A DNA stretch of 64,000 nucleotides, taken from the NCBI GenBank assembly GCA_964035575.1, contig OZ037905.1, positions 25,001 through 89,000 of the forward strand, given 5' to 3'. The DNA is from Rhynchopus sp. YZ270_cl-10 (taxonomy: Eukaryota; Euglenozoa; Diplonemea; Diplonemida; Diplonemidae). The notes under the pieces are model-generated. The model made no database searches and was not told the origin of the DNA. It saw nothing but the letters and a program-made list of their open reading frames with translations. Of this stretch, positions 31,399 through 43,815 are shown one piece after another; positions within the stretch are counted from its first letter, which is position 1; each line of letters begins with the position of its first letter. Made by a program: the position numbers and the translations under genes.

Positions 31399-32353
31399 GA
31401 CAAAAAAAATGCGGGCGCACTTCGGCACGCGCCTGTAAGGGATGCCCTGATTGATCTTCCCAGTAAAGCGAATGCTGCCTGAGTTAAAAAATAAATACAA
31501 TATGGCTGAGATGACAGCAAAAAATAAAGGTTTCTTTAGTCTGAAAGAAAACTTCAAAAAAGCTAAATAGTAATGTACTTTCCATTCTAAGAAGAGAAAA
31601 GCACACAAAAAAAGAAAAGGACGTTCAAGAACGATACATCCCAAAAAAAAAGAAAAATACAACTCTTCCTTTTTTGCATTTTGCAAAAAAGAATAGTGAA
31701 TCATACATGGTAGTCTCAGACAAGGCCTACTCTGCACCTGAATTTTCTGGACTTTTTCTTGACTTTCAGAAGTCATAAAAAAGTCAAAAAAAAGTCAAAA
31801 AAAAAAAAATCCGTTTCTTGAATTTCCAGGCTTTAAAAAGTCAAGAAAAAGTCAAAAATTGGGTGTCTTGAGTCTGACACAGTCGGCCAGACCACCATGT
31901 ATGGAATGTGGAATAAAAACTCAGAAAACTACTCTATTATAACTAGACTATAGCTGGAAATTGTTATGATTTTTTTAATTATTTTTTTTCGTTCGTAACG
32001 ACGTTATCCTTAAAAACTGCAAGTTGGTTTAACGGCAGTATTTGGTTCGAAAACTTGGTTGTGACAATGAGGAACCTGAAAGATACACTCGCTGTTCAAA
32101 ACTTAAAATGATTTTGCCATTATTTTTTTTTCTGTTGGACGGAATCACGAAAAGGGAGAGAAGTCGTGAAAAACATTTCGATCAGGGTACTAACATCTAA
32201 ACGCTTCACAAAAAAAAAAAAGGGCGAAAAGGTGGGCATGTGGAGACACGGTGCTCACCTTGAAGAGTGGTCAGAAAAAAGAAAAGAAAAGTTTGTAAGA
32301 TGAACCTAAGCCTCACAAAGTGTCAAGTCGCTTACAAAGAAGATGCAGTTTAT

Positions 32354-32388
32354 AAGATGATCCTAAGCCTCTCGTGTTTAGTCAACTT
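32354..32388 (-). ncRNA. Small hairpin, ACGAGAG-loop family type A
   Basis: Minus strand: AAGTTGACTAAAC and GCTTAGGATCATCTT around ACGAGAG; one U-U and one A-C mismatch, same two-base bulge as its relatives. A degenerate neighbour lies at 32294-32335. Confidence 0.4.
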
Positions 32389-34309
32389 TGAACTGCTGAA
32401 CAAAAAAATAAAGATAAATTAACAACAATAACAACAACAACAACAAAAAATGACGCGCATGAGAAAAACGCTGACAAATGGTATCCGTATGGAAACCGTC
32501 CACGTAGTTATCAAGGTTAATGTTAATAAGGACCTGATCTTTTGTCTAAAGGAAGGGTGGGTGGGATAAAGGGAAAAGTGGAGATCTCGGTGAGTGGAGG
32601 GGAAATGAATGTGCCTCACGTACACAGACACACACAGTTTGGGGACATATTCTGCAAGAATTACCCCATATTGTTATCAAAACACAGCTACAAGACGATA
32701 AATGTAATTTTTTTTTCAATACAAAGGACAAAGAAAAGGTTTTGTGAGATGAACGGAAAGCAGTGCATATTGCTTTTGTGTCACCAAAAAAACAGTGTTA
32801 CGCGAACATTGTGTAGAGGACACATTTGTTCGTCAACTCTTCGACTCAAAAAAAATGTGGGAAACAAGAAATTAATAAAAATGGATTTTTTCTAAAAACA
32901 TCACAAAAATATGAAAAGACAAGAAAGACGCGTTTTGTCCAGACTGCATTGGTCTGACAAACGAAAGGGAGCAACAAAATAAAGAAGAAGAAAAAACAGC
33001 CCCATGCAGATCGGCCAGCTTCTCATATCTTTTCTTTTGTTTTTTGTTTGTTTGTTTTTTTTTTTTTTGAAAACTTGGTTGTATTAGTGTAGCCACTCTA
33101 GAGTTGTGCTCCACTATTTTTAGATAATCTGTTTAGTTTAGTGCAGCTGCAACAGAAACAAATCCTGAACTATATTTTTTTTTACTACGTGTACGCTCTC
33201 CAATGTCAGTTGTGACATTCACGAACGTGCACTTGAATGTAACACTGAAAATGAATTACAGTGCCTTCAATGCTGCTGCTAAGTCGGGTGGCATAAAAGT
33301 CATGCTCAAAAAAAACTACAGTGTACTTCGCCTGAATAAGAAAGGCGTGAAATGTTAAATTTAGGGTTTTCTTTTGAGTATTTTCTAAAAAAATGTACTT
33401 TCTTTTCTTATCGAAAAAGAAGGCAAAACAAAGTTTGAGAAATAGTTGGCAAATATGCCTATCTAAGGCCTGTCGCGCTTGAGTCGCCTTAAAAGAAAGG
33501 GGGGAAATGGCAGCAACCCTGGTTGCTGTGAACTCATGTATTTTGCCACAAATTTGACATTTTACTTTTTTTGGTAATTTAAGCGAAAATTCAAGAGTGG
33601 CAGCATTCAGCAGGGTTTATGATCGCTAAAAACAAAAAAATGAATTTTTTTTTTTCAATCGAAATACTTTTTCGAGCATCTGTTATTATTTTTGATGGTT
33701 CTCCGTTGGGTTGCTTTTGGTTTCAATCCCCCTCTTCCGTTCACAGTACCTTCAACCCTCATATTGCGATGTTATTTCGCAAGAAACAGGGACATTTTTT
33801 TTTTAGGTAAAGTCCTCGAAGATGCTTTGATCCTTGTAGAGAAACGCAAAAAAACCGCAAAAAACAACCACAAAAGTTTACCAAACAAAAAGTGAATATT
33901 TTTTTTTTTTGAAAATTTCAAGAAAAATTAAAAAGGCTAAAAATAACTAAAAATAACTAACTGAAACTACTGTGTCATGGTGATGGTTGGAAAGGGGAGC
34001 GGGGAGGGGTAAGAAATACAAAAAGAAGAAGATAAACAACATGTTGCTTTTGAGGTGTTAGTTTTGTTTGCTGTTAGTAAAAGTAGGTAGGAGGTGCAAC
34101 GGTTGTTTAATAAAAAAATTATAGGAATTTTTTAGGTTTTTTTTTTTGTGACAAAGTCTCAAGAAATACCCAACCCAGCCTCTCGGAAGGGGGGGGGGCA
34201 GAAAGCAAGATAAAAAAATGCTTAGAAAAGGGCAAAAAAAGCAAAATGTTAGAACTAAAGAGAAAATTTGAAAAGATGAAAGTGCCTCTCGTGCACAGAC
34301 ATACTTTAT

Positions 34310-34346
34310 AAGATGACCCTAAGCCTCTCTCTTAGCTTAGTCATCT
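34310..34346 (-). ncRNA. Small hairpin, ACGAGAG-loop family type A, full Watson-Crick outer stem
   Basis: Here the outer arm reads AGATGAC on the minus strand and pairs fully with GTCATCT, where other copies have AGGTGAC with a G-U. The inner arm TAAGC pairs with GCTTA; the loop is enlarged. A type C copy (GTGC-ACGAGAG-GCAC) lies directly beside it at 34275-34304. Confidence 0.45.
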
Positions 34347-35746
34347 AAAAGAATGATTAATGGTGCCCCGGGAGGGGTCGATATTGACAGGTCGCTGACA
34401 CAGAAGGACTCTATACACACACCCCCTGATATTGACAGTTGACCGACGTTCCGAAAGCACCAAATTAAGATATTTTTTTTTTGAAGATGGAGCTGTCCAT
34501 CCACATACTAAAGAAGAAAGTTTTTTATTGTTAGATTAACCGAAAGAGACTCTCATTTTACATCTAAAAACGATGAAAAGCCGTCTCAAAGGGCGCGTAT
34601 CCAACTAAAGTAAAGTTGTTACAGATGACCTGACATACCGTAATCGTAAAAACTATCGACCGTAAAAAAAAGGTCATCTTCCAAAAAAAAAATCCTGAAA
34701 AGGATAATCTATACGATTACGGTACATTTTGGTCACCCTTCCAAACAAACGAAAAGAAAACTTGAAAGATGATCTCTCGTGCACATCATAAATCAAGAAA
34801 TAGGTTCTAAAATAATAGAAGTAAGAAAAGGGTGGTGGTGGGAAGCGCTACAACACAGTTATTTTTTGGGGGTGGTTTAAAAAAAAAACGCAATTTTTGC
34901 CATCATTCTCTTGCTCTGCAGCAGAGAAAACAGTGGAAAATTGAATAAAAAAAAAATAAAAAAAAAGGGAAAAAACCACGTTCTAGAAGAGATCCACAAA
35001 AAGTCGTGTCCCCACCAACCAACTTACAAAATCTAAAAAGATCGAAGGAAGATGAAACGAACGCTTGGAAAAAAATCGCTGATTCCCTCAAAGGGTAAGG
35101 GGGGAAAAAATTGGAGAAAAAAGTGGAGATTGCACAAACTGTGGCAACACAACTGAGGCAAACTACACAATTCCAATAATTTATCAAAAAAACAGATGAA
35201 AGATCTCGTACACACATCTTACAACTTTAAAAGAAGAAACATCGAGAGCAGTTACAGACCTGAGGGTTGAGACAGTTAAAATCACCGTTCATTTTCAGGT
35301 CATAACATGTGGTCGTCGAACAATGCACAAAGCACAAAAAAAAAATCAAAAAAAAAAAATCAGAGAACCAGCGATTCTTCCTGCAGTCGTTCTGAAGGAT
35401 TGCGAGAAAAAAAAATTAAAACCAAAAAAGGGAAAGGGACGAGAAAGGGTGTGCTCTGAGCAGGTGCAAAATGTACCAAAAGAAACAGGTATTTCGAATA
35501 TTGCACTTGCTCGAATGCAGCATGAAGACAAACTAAAACTATCAACAAAGCTACGAAAAACAAAGGGTGTGGTGAAAAGGATCGAGGGTGAGTAAAGGTG
35601 TAGTTACGAACATAGATACAATAGGTATTGTAAGAAGTTGAAAAAACAAACATTATTTTGGAGGCGAGCAAAAAATAAATAAAAAGCAGAAAATAATTTC
35701 ATACTTTCCAAAGAAAGCACAGAATAAAAAAACAGAATAAAATATA

Positions 35747-36416
35747 CCTACCCCCCCCCCCGTGTATATGTCCTGTGCATATGTCCGTGTTGGCCGAGGC
35801 TCGGACATATACACATGTTTTCGGACATATACACATCCCGGACATATGCACAGTTCAGTGCATACAGTGTACAGTGGCAAAAACCCATTCCGAGCTTTCC
35901 CTGGCGGGGCATCTCCCCTCAGGGTTTTTCGGGGGATGGGGTTGAAGAAGGGGGAAAATGGGTCAAATACGAGAGGGGGCGGTTGTGAACCATCCCGCCA
36001 CCAGGCCTCTCCTCCTCTGTGCAGCCTTGAGAGCTTTGTAGCCACCGGTGAGTCACAAGCCGTAGGTACATACAAAGAACGCGTAACCCTGCGCTCGCGG
36101 AGGTACACCTTAAAATTTGTTCTCCGCTCGCTTCGCTCGCGGAGGTACACCTTCAAAAATTTTTCCGCTCGCTGCGCTCGCGGAGGTACACCTTCAAAAA
36201 ATTTTCCGCTCGCTACGCTCGCGGAGGTACACCTTAAAATTTTTCCCGCTCGCTTCGCTCGCGGAGGTACACCTTAAGGCAGATTTTTACCTCTCACACG
36301 GACATATACACCTGTACCTGTGTATATGTCCGGAAAATTTTCAGAAAGTCCGAATGGGTCCGGACATATACACATCAAAATGGGTCCGGACATATACACG
36401 GGGGGGGGGGGGTAGG
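35747..36416. mobile_element. TA-flanked TIR element with internal tandem array
   Basis: Ends are cctacccccccccc then gtgtatatgtcc at the left, and their complement at the right; both sides abut TA (35745-35746, 36417-36418). ggacatatacaca repeats several times inside. A five-unit array at about 36089-36276 (unit ending gctcgcggaggtacacctt, period about 48 bases) fills the right half. There is no transposase, so it would be a non-autonomous element of a TA-inserting group such as Tc1/mariner. Confidence 0.7.
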
Positions 36417-38606
36417 TAAGCAAAAAATTCAAATGAGATGAGCTATTGTTATTAAGCAAACGTAAAGTTGGTAGTAAAGTGCTAAACGACTCTTTCCAGC
36501 ACGGGTCTTAGAACCACGCAGTGTGCACCTTGGCGATAATTTAACAACCGGGTTAAAATTTGGTTTATTAAATTGAGTTGTTTTAAATTTGAATCATAGA
36601 CAGGAAGAGGTCCTGCCACTGCTATTGAAAGGGGTTTGTAAAAACATCAAAGCAACGAAAAGTTGTAAAGCTGTAAACAAAGGCTTACTACAATACAGAA
36701 AATAATTAATCTTCCACTACGAACGGTGGTGTGTCGTGAACGGTATAAAAAAAAGGCAACCTGGTACAGATTCTCAAAAGTAAAAACAAATTCATATACT
36801 TACTATTATAGTAAACAGTAAGTATTAAATATGTTACTAATGTTTATTGAAGAAAAAACAAAAACAAAAAAAACAAAAACAAGAAAAAAACAACAAAACA
36901 GAAATGTCATCGCGCAGACTCTCGTACACACATTTAAAAAATAATCAAATTGTGTGAGGAGAGGATAAATAAAATAAACGAGGAAACAGAAAAATAAACC
37001 TGGCAGTGGCAAGAGTAATTCAAGAAGGTCATTGCTAAAAATCGGTATTTGATTTTCGCTTGATCAAATGAATGAAGGAAAAAAAACAATAACAACAACA
37101 ATGGTTCTCTACAGAATCCAAAGGGGGGAAAATAAAACTCTTTTTTAGACAGATATTCAGTCAAAAGAAAACGAAAACAAAGGAAAAAAAGAGAGAAAGT
37201 TTTTTTCGTTGATCGCTCGAATTAGTGTCCCTGAGTGAATGAGTCTGGGGAGTAATTCGGCAAAGCACTATCTAAAAAAACAGAGTTTTATTTTTATATG
37301 ACGATTCTCGTATATATTCAAAAAAAAAAAAATTACCTAGTGTTTTCGGTTTTTACTCGTTTGTTCTACTCGAAGTTATGTGGCTAACCTAAATACTAAA
37401 ATATGTGGGGGGGAAAAAGATGTTGCAAACATGGGGGCTACCTTTTCAGAAAGGTTTCATACAAAAACAAGAGGGGGGGGAAAAGGTTGGTGTGATGACT
37501 CTAAGCCTTGAAAGGGGGCATCACCCATATGAAGAAGGCTAAAACGCTTAAGGACTGTTGCTTTTTTTCCTGTGATGTTCTTTCCTTAGATGTGGTGTTG
37601 GCGGACAAGAGAACAGTTTACGATAAAAAGGCTCAGTTTTCTCTCAAGAAAAGCAGATGTGTTTTACAAAAAAAAATGAAAAAAATAAAATAGCGAAATA
37701 TCGCGGAACAAATGGAGCAATTTTTTTTTGAAGGGGCTGCAAAACGGGATGCAAAAAAGATGTTTTTTTTTGTTTTTTTTTGTTTTTTTTTTTTTTGCAA
37801 AGATACCGACCCAGCACCACGTAGATTTACGAAAAAAAAAAAATTTTTTTTTTTAGCATTTAACAATGCGTGCTGTGTCGTCACGAGACATGGTGATGAC
37901 ACTCAAAGACGAATGGTTTTTTGTGTTAAAGTTGATGCAAGCTAACTACAACTACAATAGAGATGAGGGGGAGAACGGGAGAGGGAAGAGGTGACGAGGG
38001 ACACTCAACGTGAGTCAAGGGGGAGAGAAATGGGGGCTTTTGGATAACGATTAATTTTTCTATGAGAATTTATTAAAAAGACAACCAAGTTTGTTTAAGT
38101 TAACAAAGAGAGAGCAATGCAAAAGCGACGCTTTTGCGTTAAAAAAATTACTTTCAGGGAGAACAGAAAGCATTGGAGGGGGGAGTAACACATACCCCCC
38201 CCTGAGTCAAGAAAAGAGGGGAGAAAAAAGCTGATGTAAAGATGTCTCTAAGCCTACTGTGCTTTTAGTCAAAAAAAAACAACTTCGAAACACCAAACTT
38301 TCTGATCAAGAAGAGACCAGGAACGATTGAAGAACCTAAAAAGAGGCTCTTTTTATTCTTTTGTGTCACTACGTCAAAAAAGGTGTACAACACAAGAAGC
38401 AACACTTCATTGTGGTGTATAGTGACGAGGTGATGTCGTACATGGGGTTGATGGGGGAGAAAGACAAATAAAAGCAAAATAGACAAACACTCTGTTGTTC
38501 TATGAAACGAAAAAGAATTTGTTTTCGTGTACTTTCCGAAAGAGAAAGGACCAAAGGACGTTCTGGACAGATGCATCCTTCCGAAACAAAAGAAAGAAAA
38601 GTTTAT

Positions 38607-38642
38607 AAGATGACTCTCAGTCTCTCGTGCTTAGCCATCTTA
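38607..38642 (-). ncRNA. Small hairpin, ACGAGAG-loop family type A
   Basis: Minus strand: AAGATGGCT pairs with AGTCATCTT with one G-U wobble, then AGC-ACGAGAG-ACT with two inner pairs. It is followed within 15 bases by a type C copy. Confidence 0.45.
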
Positions 38643-38655
38643 AGAAGGATTTGTA

Positions 38656-38687
38656 AGATGCATGTGCCTCTCGTGCACTATACATAT
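38656..38687 (-). ncRNA. Small hairpin, ACGAGAG-loop family type C
   Basis: The best type C example: minus strand ATGTAT pairs with ATGCAT (one G-U), GTGC pairs with GCAC, and the loop is exactly ACGAGAG. Compare type A, where AAGC and GCTT close the same loop. Confidence 0.5.
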
Positions 38688-39957
38688 TTAAACGGAAAAA
38701 AGAAACCGCATTTGAACACAGAGCACCGCAACGTCCCTAAAGGACCCACAGCCATGCGAAACACTCATGTACACATGTCAGTTTGTCATCTCTCAAAAAA
38801 ATGGCTTGAAAAAAATAAAATACAAAGCCCTCCTCGTTAGCAGTGTACCTTAAAAGACTGGGCTTAGTTTGCGCGCTAGATTTTGGTGTAAAAATAAAAG
38901 GCTTGTAAGATGATCCGTGGACTTTCTCTTGTGTTTCGTCACCTAATCAAAAAAATCATGAACAAGAAAGAGTGAAGGTCGCTCACCCTACCAAAGGACA
39001 CCAGGGGTGATTCCGTTGTTCATGTTCATGTGACACTGAAAAGCGCTGCCGCAGTCCATTCAACCAAATAATTTGAAAAACAACAAAAAAACATGATGTG
39101 AAACGGTACAGTAAGATAGATAAACCTAAAGCCTCACCTCAGTGCTTAGTCATCTCAATACATATTTTTTTCTTCAAAAAATAAGAGGGGTCCCTGTGCA
39201 AATGAAAAGAAAAAGAAAGAAATGAGGGTTTTTTTGAACAATTCTGCAGTTTTTTGTTAAATTTTCGTTTTTATCGCGTATTTCACTTCATGTCTTCAAT
39301 ACAACAGAGCAAGAAAAGAGAAAGGCTGCTATCAAAACTGCCGCCAATACCAATACGAACCAGCAAGAGTGTTGATAAACATCGCTCGCGGTGGACGCAC
39401 ATAAAAAATATGCGGCATTTTAGTATTCCAACAAAAAAAAAAGTGTTTGGAATTATGAATCTCTCTCAGTACACAGCTTTGAGGGGGGAATAAGAAGTCT
39501 TTGTAAGATCCTGAGCCTCTCATGCTTTGTCACATTTAAAACTGGTGGTCGTAAAGTGCAACGACTCTTGTGGACGAAGGCACCATCTTTCAAAAGAAAA
39601 GACGTTAACAACACAACAAATGTATGAAACGGGACGAGAAATAAGAAGAACAGATGACTAAAGACGCACCTAAACACCTCTTCTACGTGCTTAGTTGGCT
39701 AAGAACAAAAGAAATGAGCCATAGTCATGATAGTGGTACCTTTGGCTGGAATGTGATGTGTCACGTAATGTGTACTTATTTTCCTGGGCTGTAATGGGGC
39801 ACTGAAAAGTATTTGTTGCAATTTTGTGGAGTAGAGGGGGGTAACGAATTTGCAGAATTCAAAAAAAAAATTGTTCAAAAAAAACACACATTATCACATT
39901 CATCTAATACTCTTGCGCCCTTTTCGGACCAATTTTTCAAAAAAAAAATCCCCTTTT

Positions 39958-40764
39958 TTAATACTTTGGCCACGACGACGCACGTTGAAACACTCCATAC
40001 GGCATCTCAGGCATGGCATACGGGTTGTGTGTGTACGTCAGCGAAGGGGTTGGGGCAGAACTTGCGTGGCCACATCCACTGGCAGCAACATTACCACCGG
40101 GCACTTCCACCACCACCTTCTCCGCCACCTCCTCCCTACGCGCAGGGCTGCCACCGTCACGCCTCTGCAGTCCGCACGCAAGCTGCTCCATACTCACATT
40201 CATGCCCTCCTCACAGTGCACCGCAGCCCCACGACGCTTGCCAGACCCACGCCTGCGCGCACCCTTCGTGTCCGCCTTCACATCACGCAGTGCCGGCTGC
40301 ACTGCCGTCCCTGCTTGCATCTCTTCTGCGACGTGCTCGGTCCCCTTTGCGAAGATGTGCGGATGCGGGCAGTCACCTCCTAGACTGCAGGTACCGTGGT
40401 AGAAGGCCTGGCATTTGGTGTGCATGTCTTTCATTGTTGCCCACGTGGTGGAGCAGACCACACAGCGGAGGAGGATACCTCCGAGGAGCTTGCGTGGGCG
40501 GCGCATGCGGAGCCATGTGTTGTGTGTGCATGGTGGTGAGGAGGAGACGGGGATGTCGTGCACAGGAGATGTTGAGGTTGTGGTCGTGGACGCGGCCGCG
40601 CTGGTCCGTGTTGTGTCTGTGGTTGCAACAGAGCACGACGACGTTGTCTCCCCACTGCACGACCCGGTGCTGTGCGCGTCGTTCATGTCGACGTTCTTCT
40701 CCTTCACAAAGCGCCCCGTCTGCACGGCAAGGCGTGGTGCTACCATGTCACCTCCGAAACGCAT
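39958..40764 (-). CDS. CCCH-type zinc-finger protein
   Basis: A 268-residue protein. One CCCH finger is visible: C118, C126, C132 and H136 (spacing 7-5-3; KCQAFYHGTCSLGGDC). Just before it, CVVC at 101-104 and H115 could form a second metal site. Residues 35-80 are Ser/Thr-rich, and the C-terminal half is basic (GARRRGSGKRRGAA) then low-complexity. CCCH fingers usually bind RNA, so a role in mRNA control is likely but not shown. It lies downstream of paralog 5. No clear acceptor site was found close to the ATG. Confidence 0.7.
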   Translation of the reverse strand: MRFGGDMVAPRLAVQTGRFVKEKNVDMNDAHSTGSCSGETTSSCSVATTDTTRTSAAASTTTTSTSPVHDIPVSSSPPCTHNTWLRMRRPRKLLGGILLRCVVCSTTWATMKDMHTKCQAFYHGTCSLGGDCPHPHIFAKGTEHVAEEMQAGTAVQPALRDVKADTKGARRRGSGKRRGAAVHCEEGMNVSMEQLACGLQRRDGGSPARREEVAEKVVVEVPGGNVAASGCGHASSAPTPSLTYTHNPYAMPEMPYGVFQRASSWPKY

Positions 40765-40920
40765 GTTTGTGGCGAGGAAGAAGAGTGAAGGGAAGGTGGT
40801 AGTGGAGGGTGGGTGGAGTGCGGGGGGAGAAAGAAAAGGTTGTGTTGGTGGGGGATGCGGGAGAGGGTGTATAGTGAGACACCTTTGATGGTTGGTTGTG
40901 TGTGGAATTTAGTTGTTGAA

Positions 40921-40956
40921 GAATTGTTGGAATAGTGTAGTTGCCACCGCTGTTTC
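40921..40956. repeat. Fragment of the gataaattrttggag repeat family
   Basis: gaattgttggaatagtgtag matches the starts of 24092-24161 and 55021-55088. Only the first half is present. Confidence 0.35.
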
Positions 40957-41023
40957 TAAAAAGAAAAGTTAAAAGTGCAAACACGGCAGCTCCCCCGGCT
41001 GCGCCACACACTCCTTCCCGCTG

Positions 41024-41134
41024 TCACACCGCCACCGCAGCCGCCAAACGGTCCAGTGCGTCCACATACTGTTCAGTCTCCTCCTCAGTACTCCTGCACT
41101 GCACATCAGTGACGATGCCTACCTTGCATGGCAT
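41024..41134 (-). CDS. Short coding segment, possibly a last exon
   Basis: ATG to stop gives 36 residues (MPCKVGIVTDVQCRSTEEE, then TEQYVDALDRLAAAVAV). The composition looks coding. A related ending, DALDRSAGAVV and stop, is readable on the minus strand at about 44150-44185, so this appears to be the 3' end of a duplicated gene or small protein. I do not recognise it. It sits between the CCCH gene and paralog 5. Confidence 0.3.
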   Translation of the reverse strand: MPCKVGIVTDVQCRSTEEETEQYVDALDRLAAAVAV

Positions 41135-41319
41135 ATTGAGGGGAGAGCTGAAGGCATGTGAAAGAGGGTGGGGGGTGGTGCACGGCGTGGCAGGTGCAAT
41201 GCAAAGTTAGTATTTTAAAATAAGATTGGTGTTCACGATCTTGTTGTTCCATGCTTTTCTAGTCTGTTATTGAACGGCAAACGATTATGCACTTTCTGCA
41301 TCATAATAAAAAGACAGAT

Positions 41320-42396
41320 TCAAGACAAGCGTGAGATGTCAACAATCTCAACCCCATCATTCATTCCGTGTATCACCACACCACCACAGCTGCTGATCGC
41401 AAGACCGCAAGAAGAGTTGTCCTCAAATTCACGACACAACAGTCGTTTCCCTGTTGAGATGGACCACGCGCACAATGTAATGGAGGAGTAGGCAGCAACA
41501 ACGTCGTTCGACACAGCAACATCAGTCCAGAAGCTTTCTGAGACGTCTTCAAATGCACATTCACCTGTTTCGATGTTCCAGACACGCACACCTTTGTTGC
41601 AACACGCTGCAATAAAACGCTGGTTTGGTGACAGTGACACATAAGTAACATTCTCAGGGCATGTAAGAACAAGCACCTCCACCCCTGTAGTGTAGTTCCA
41701 GATGGTAACCCTGCAGCTGTCACACATCGCCACCTTGTAACCTGTCACAACCACGGCGGACCCGCCAATGTGGCTCCATTCATGCACAAGAACGCCTGTT
41801 GCAATGTCCCACACCTGCAAACCCTTGTTCGTGCACCACGACAACAGCTTTGTTCCACAGGGTGACCATGCCGTGGTACGCCCCCAATCACCTGCACCTC
41901 CAAAGGAGTGCTTCAATGCACCTGTCTTCACGTGACGAACATGAACACACTTCGTGCCCTTGCTGACACATGAGATCCACTCACTGCAAGCTGAGAATGC
42001 CGCGAAACAATTCAACGATGCAGGAAAGCTGCACAGACACTTATGTGTTTCCGTGTCGAAGACGAATAGAAACTTCTCATGGCACATCACTGCAAGGTAC
42101 CTGTCACACGGGGAGAGCGTAAGCGAGAATGTGCTATTCGAACGTGGTATCAGCCCAGGAGTGATGTTGGCACCAGTGCAGTACAGCTCAACGGCACATC
42201 CCTCATCCATCTCCGTGTCGCAGATGCGCAAGTCGTCGTTGCCGATGTCGCCACCGCCTCTCATCCGCACACCAACATGCCGAGCATGTGGCACGCCAAG
42301 CTCCGCAACAAGCTTCCCCTTCACCTGTGCAAGGGTGGCGCTCCTGTCCACTTCTATCACACAGCTTGCAGACTCGAAGTGTCCTGTGATGTCCAT
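41320..42396 (-). CDS. Ubiquitin-like plus WD40 protein, paralog 5
   Basis: A 358-residue member that opens the second half of the array. Blade two reads VHVRHVKTG instead of AEVHDVKTG and blade four is shortened (GGSAVVVTGYKVAMCDSCRV), both shared with paralog 6. Unique are MCHEKFLFVFD, FSACSEW and the ending VDISRLS. The Ubl region differs little from the first cluster 30 kb away. The start is the common MDITG; the CCCCACAG site is 21 bases upstream. Confidence 0.85.
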   Translation of the reverse strand: MDITGHFESASCVIEVDRSATLAQVKGKLVAELGVPHARHVGVRMRGGGDIGNDDLRICDTEMDEGCAVELYCTGANITPGLIPRSNSTFSLTLSPCDRYLAVMCHEKFLFVFDTETHKCLCSFPASLNCFAAFSACSEWISCVSKGTKCVHVRHVKTGALKHSFGGAGDWGRTTAWSPCGTKLLSWCTNKGLQVWDIATGVLVHEWSHIGGSAVVVTGYKVAMCDSCRVTIWNYTTGVEVLVLTCPENVTYVSLSPNQRFIAACCNKGVRVWNIETGECAFEDVSESFWTDVAVSNDVVAAYSSITLCAWSISTGKRLLCREFEDNSSCGLAISSCGGVVIHGMNDGVEIVDISRLS

Positions 42397-42744
42397 GTTC
42401 AGGGGGTGTAACTCTGTTCTGTGGGGACAGGTGTGTGGGGAGGGCAGGAAGAAGAGGGGTGGGGTGGTGTTTGTGAAGGAAACGAGATGTGTTGTCATTT
42501 GCAAAAACAAGAGAGATAACTCCTCGCCCAGTGAGAGGTCCTCCCACCTTCCCACACCATGACGGGTAGTTGTGCTTCGTGTGCAAAAGCCACAGCGGAA
42601 CGGCGCGGTCTCCATTGCCAACCCACTCCCACAACGAGAGACGTGTGCATCTATCTTCACGTACCTTCCTGCGTGGAGTTACCCAGGCAAGGTGCAGGAA
42701 AGGGAAGCAAAGTTAGATGGCACCTTTCATTTGTGGAAATGGGT

Positions 42745-43815
42745 TCAAGACAGGTGTGAGATGTCAACAATCTCAACCCCATCATTCATTCCGTGCATCA
42801 CCACACCACCACAGCTGCTGATCGCAAGACCGCAAGAATCGCAGGTATCAAAGTCACGACACAACAATTGTTCTCCTGTTGAGATGGACCACACGCACAA
42901 TGTAATGGATGAGTAGGCAGCAACAATGTCGTTCGACACAGCAACATCAGTCCAGAAGCTTTCTGAGACGTCTTCAAATGCACATTCACCTGTTTCGTCG
43001 ATGTTCCAGACACGCACACCTTTGTTGCAACACGCTGCAATGAAACGCTGGTTTGGCGACAGTGACACATAAGTAACATTATCAGGGCATGTAAGAACAA
43101 GCACCTCCACCCCTGTAGTGTAGTTCCAGATGGTAACCCTGCAGCTGTCACACATCGCCACCTTGTAACCTGTCACAACCACGGCGGACCCGCCAATGTG
43201 GCTCCATTCATGCACAAGAACGCCTGTTGCAATGTCCCACACCTGCAAACCCTTGTTCTCGCACGACAACAGCTTTGTTCCACAGGGTGACCATGCCGTG
43301 GTACGCCCCCAATCACCTTCATCTCCAAAGGAGTGCTTCAATGCACCTGTCTTCACGTGACGAACATGAACACACTTCGTGCCCTTGCTGACACATGAGA
43401 TCCACTCACTGCAAGGTGAGAATGCTGCGAAACAATTCAACGATGCAGGAAAGATGCACAGACACTCATGTGTTTCCGTGTCGAAGATGGACACATTATT
43501 CGCGCTACACATCATAGCAAGGTACCTGTCACATGGGGAGAGTGTGAGCGAGTATGACATCTCCTCCGAAGGTATCACCCCAGGAGAGATGTTGGCACCA
43601 GTGCAGTACAGCTCAACGGCACATCCCTCATCCATCTCCGTGTCGCAGATGCGCAAGTTGCCGATGTCGCCACCGCCTCTCATCCGCACACCAACATGCC
43701 GAGCACGTGGCACGCCAAGCTCCGCAACAAGCTTCCCCTTCACCTGTGCAAGGGTGGCGCTCCTGTCCACTTCTATCACACAGCTTGCAGACTCGAAGTG
43801 TCCTGTGATGTCCAT
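42745..43815 (-). CDS. Ubiquitin-like plus WD40 protein, paralog 6
   Basis: A 356-residue member very close to paralog 5 across blades two to six. It lacks six bases at about 43658, removing two Asp from the Ubl loop (GNLRICD instead of GNDDLRICD), and has one extra Asp before ETGECAF. The ending VDISHLS is intact. The spacer upstream (43980-44130) is duplicated upstream of paralog 8 (49510-49650). Confidence 0.85.
   Translation of the reverse strand: MDITGHFESASCVIEVDRSATLAQVKGKLVAELGVPRARHVGVRMRGGGDIGNLRICDTEMDEGCAVELYCTGANISPGVIPSEEMSYSLTLSPCDRYLAMMCSANNVSIFDTETHECLCIFPASLNCFAAFSPCSEWISCVSKGTKCVHVRHVKTGALKHSFGDEGDWGRTTAWSPCGTKLLSCENKGLQVWDIATGVLVHEWSHIGGSAVVVTGYKVAMCDSCRVTIWNYTTGVEVLVLTCPDNVTYVSLSPNQRFIAACCNKGVRVWNIDETGECAFEDVSESFWTDVAVSNDIVAAYSSITLCVWSISTGEQLLCRDFDTCDSCGLAISSCGGVVMHGMNDGVEIVDISHLS

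Larger units (their letters stand above)
30764..39957. other. Nine-kilobase gene-poor region
   Basis: No gene is supported on either strand. Frames here are short or low-complexity. The region contains a 122-base palindrome (30928-31049), one TA-flanked element (35747-36416), and the densest set of ACGAGAG-loop hairpins (31364-31398, 32354-32388, 34275-34304, 34310-34346, 35194-35221, 38607-38642, 38656-38687, 38907-38944, 39116-39155). Homopolymer A/T runs are frequent. It could be a convergence of transposon debris, or noncoding transcript DNA. Confidence 0.5.

Noticed and set aside
35653-36277. Frames of about 170 codons on both strands
   Set aside because: They span the TA-flanked element and its tandem array, so the peptide repeats reflect DNA repeats.
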